Origin: Deltaproteobacteria bacterium
GTDB taxonomy: Bacteria; Bdellovibrionota_C; UBA2361; OMII01
Assembly: GCA_023262305.1 (NCBI GenBank)
Contig: JALRCK010000172.1
Coordinates: forward strand, 1-5,543
Length of the DNA stretch: 5,543 nucleotides
Direction of reading: 5' to 3'
A program made the position numbers and the translations under genes. Below the pieces are notes generated by a model. That model had not been told where the DNA came from and searched no databases. It saw only the letters and a program-made list of their open reading frames with translations. The stretch's first letter is position 1; the number at the start of each line of letters is the position of its first letter. Below are positions 5,454-5,543 of the stretch, one piece after another.

Positions 5454-5543
5454 ATGACCTATTCAGTACTGGTCTCGACCTCAAGCTTCATCGATACGCC
5501 CGGAGATCACGTCCGAAAGCTCCAGGACACGGGGTGGGAAGTT
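5454..5543 (+). CDS. Probable D-2-hydroxyacid (phosphoglycerate-type) dehydrogenase, first 30 codons (3' end outside window)
   Basis: The open frame from the ATG at 5454 runs to the window end. It starts MTYSVLVSTSSF, then a short acidic and proline stretch, then LQDTGWEV. A first beta-strand (VLVSTSSF) followed by a helix ending in a Gly-hydrophobic-Glu-Val strand is how many phosphoglycerate dehydrogenase-like proteins begin (substrate-binding domain). The fit is by eye over 30 residues only, with no cofactor or catalytic motif in view, so the assignment is tentative. The upstream AAGGTAG supports a real start. It could share a transcript with the DapL-like gene, although a 112-base gap with a hairpin separates them. 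Confidence 0.5.
   Translation, partial: MTYSVLVSTSSFIDTPGDHVRKLQDTGWEV

Overview
The window looks like chromosomal DNA of a Gram-negative bacterium of moderate GC content. The pilin has the C-terminal pattern of deltaproteobacterial-type (Myxococcota, Bdellovibrionota, Desulfobacterota-like) type IV pilins. Next to it is an exported protein, and further along a DapL-type aminotransferase, an enzyme known from spirochaetes, Verrucomicrobia, Chlamydiae and some deltaproteobacteria. The lineage is inferred from these protein features only; there is no rRNA or other decisive marker.

Layout. Bases 1-1442 (+) hold the end of an olefin-biosynthesis locus: the C-terminal part of OleC (beta-lactone synthetase), then a complete OleD (2-alkyl-3-oxoalkanoate reductase) 5 bases later. 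Facing them on the minus strand, and read in the order nitrilase, exported protein, pilin, are a nitrilase-superfamily amidohydrolase (3177-3965), an unrecognised cysteine-rich exported coiled-coil protein or lipoprotein (1932-3041) and a type IV prepilin (1476-1850). Divergent from the nitrilase is a complete LL-diaminopimelate aminotransferase-like gene (4112-5341). It is followed by the first 30 codons of what looks like a D-2-hydroxyacid (phosphoglycerate) dehydrogenase, cut by the window end. No gap without a gene exceeds 150 bases.

How the genes may work together. OleC and OleD belong to one pathway: OleA condenses two acyl-CoAs, OleD reduces the beta-keto acid, OleC closes the beta-lactone, and OleB decarboxylates it to a long-chain cis-olefin. 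The DapL-like gene would supply LL-diaminopimelate for peptidoglycan and lysine. The pilin and the exported protein may form a small surface or periplasmic unit, but this rests only on strand and spacing (81 bases).

Most of the window is recognisable housekeeping or accessory metabolism. The least explained element is the cysteine-rich exported protein, which carries a duplicated Cys-x-Arg-acidic-Gly...Cys-Ile motif beside a pilin. No tRNA, rRNA, CRISPR array, insertion sequence or clear intrinsic terminator was seen.
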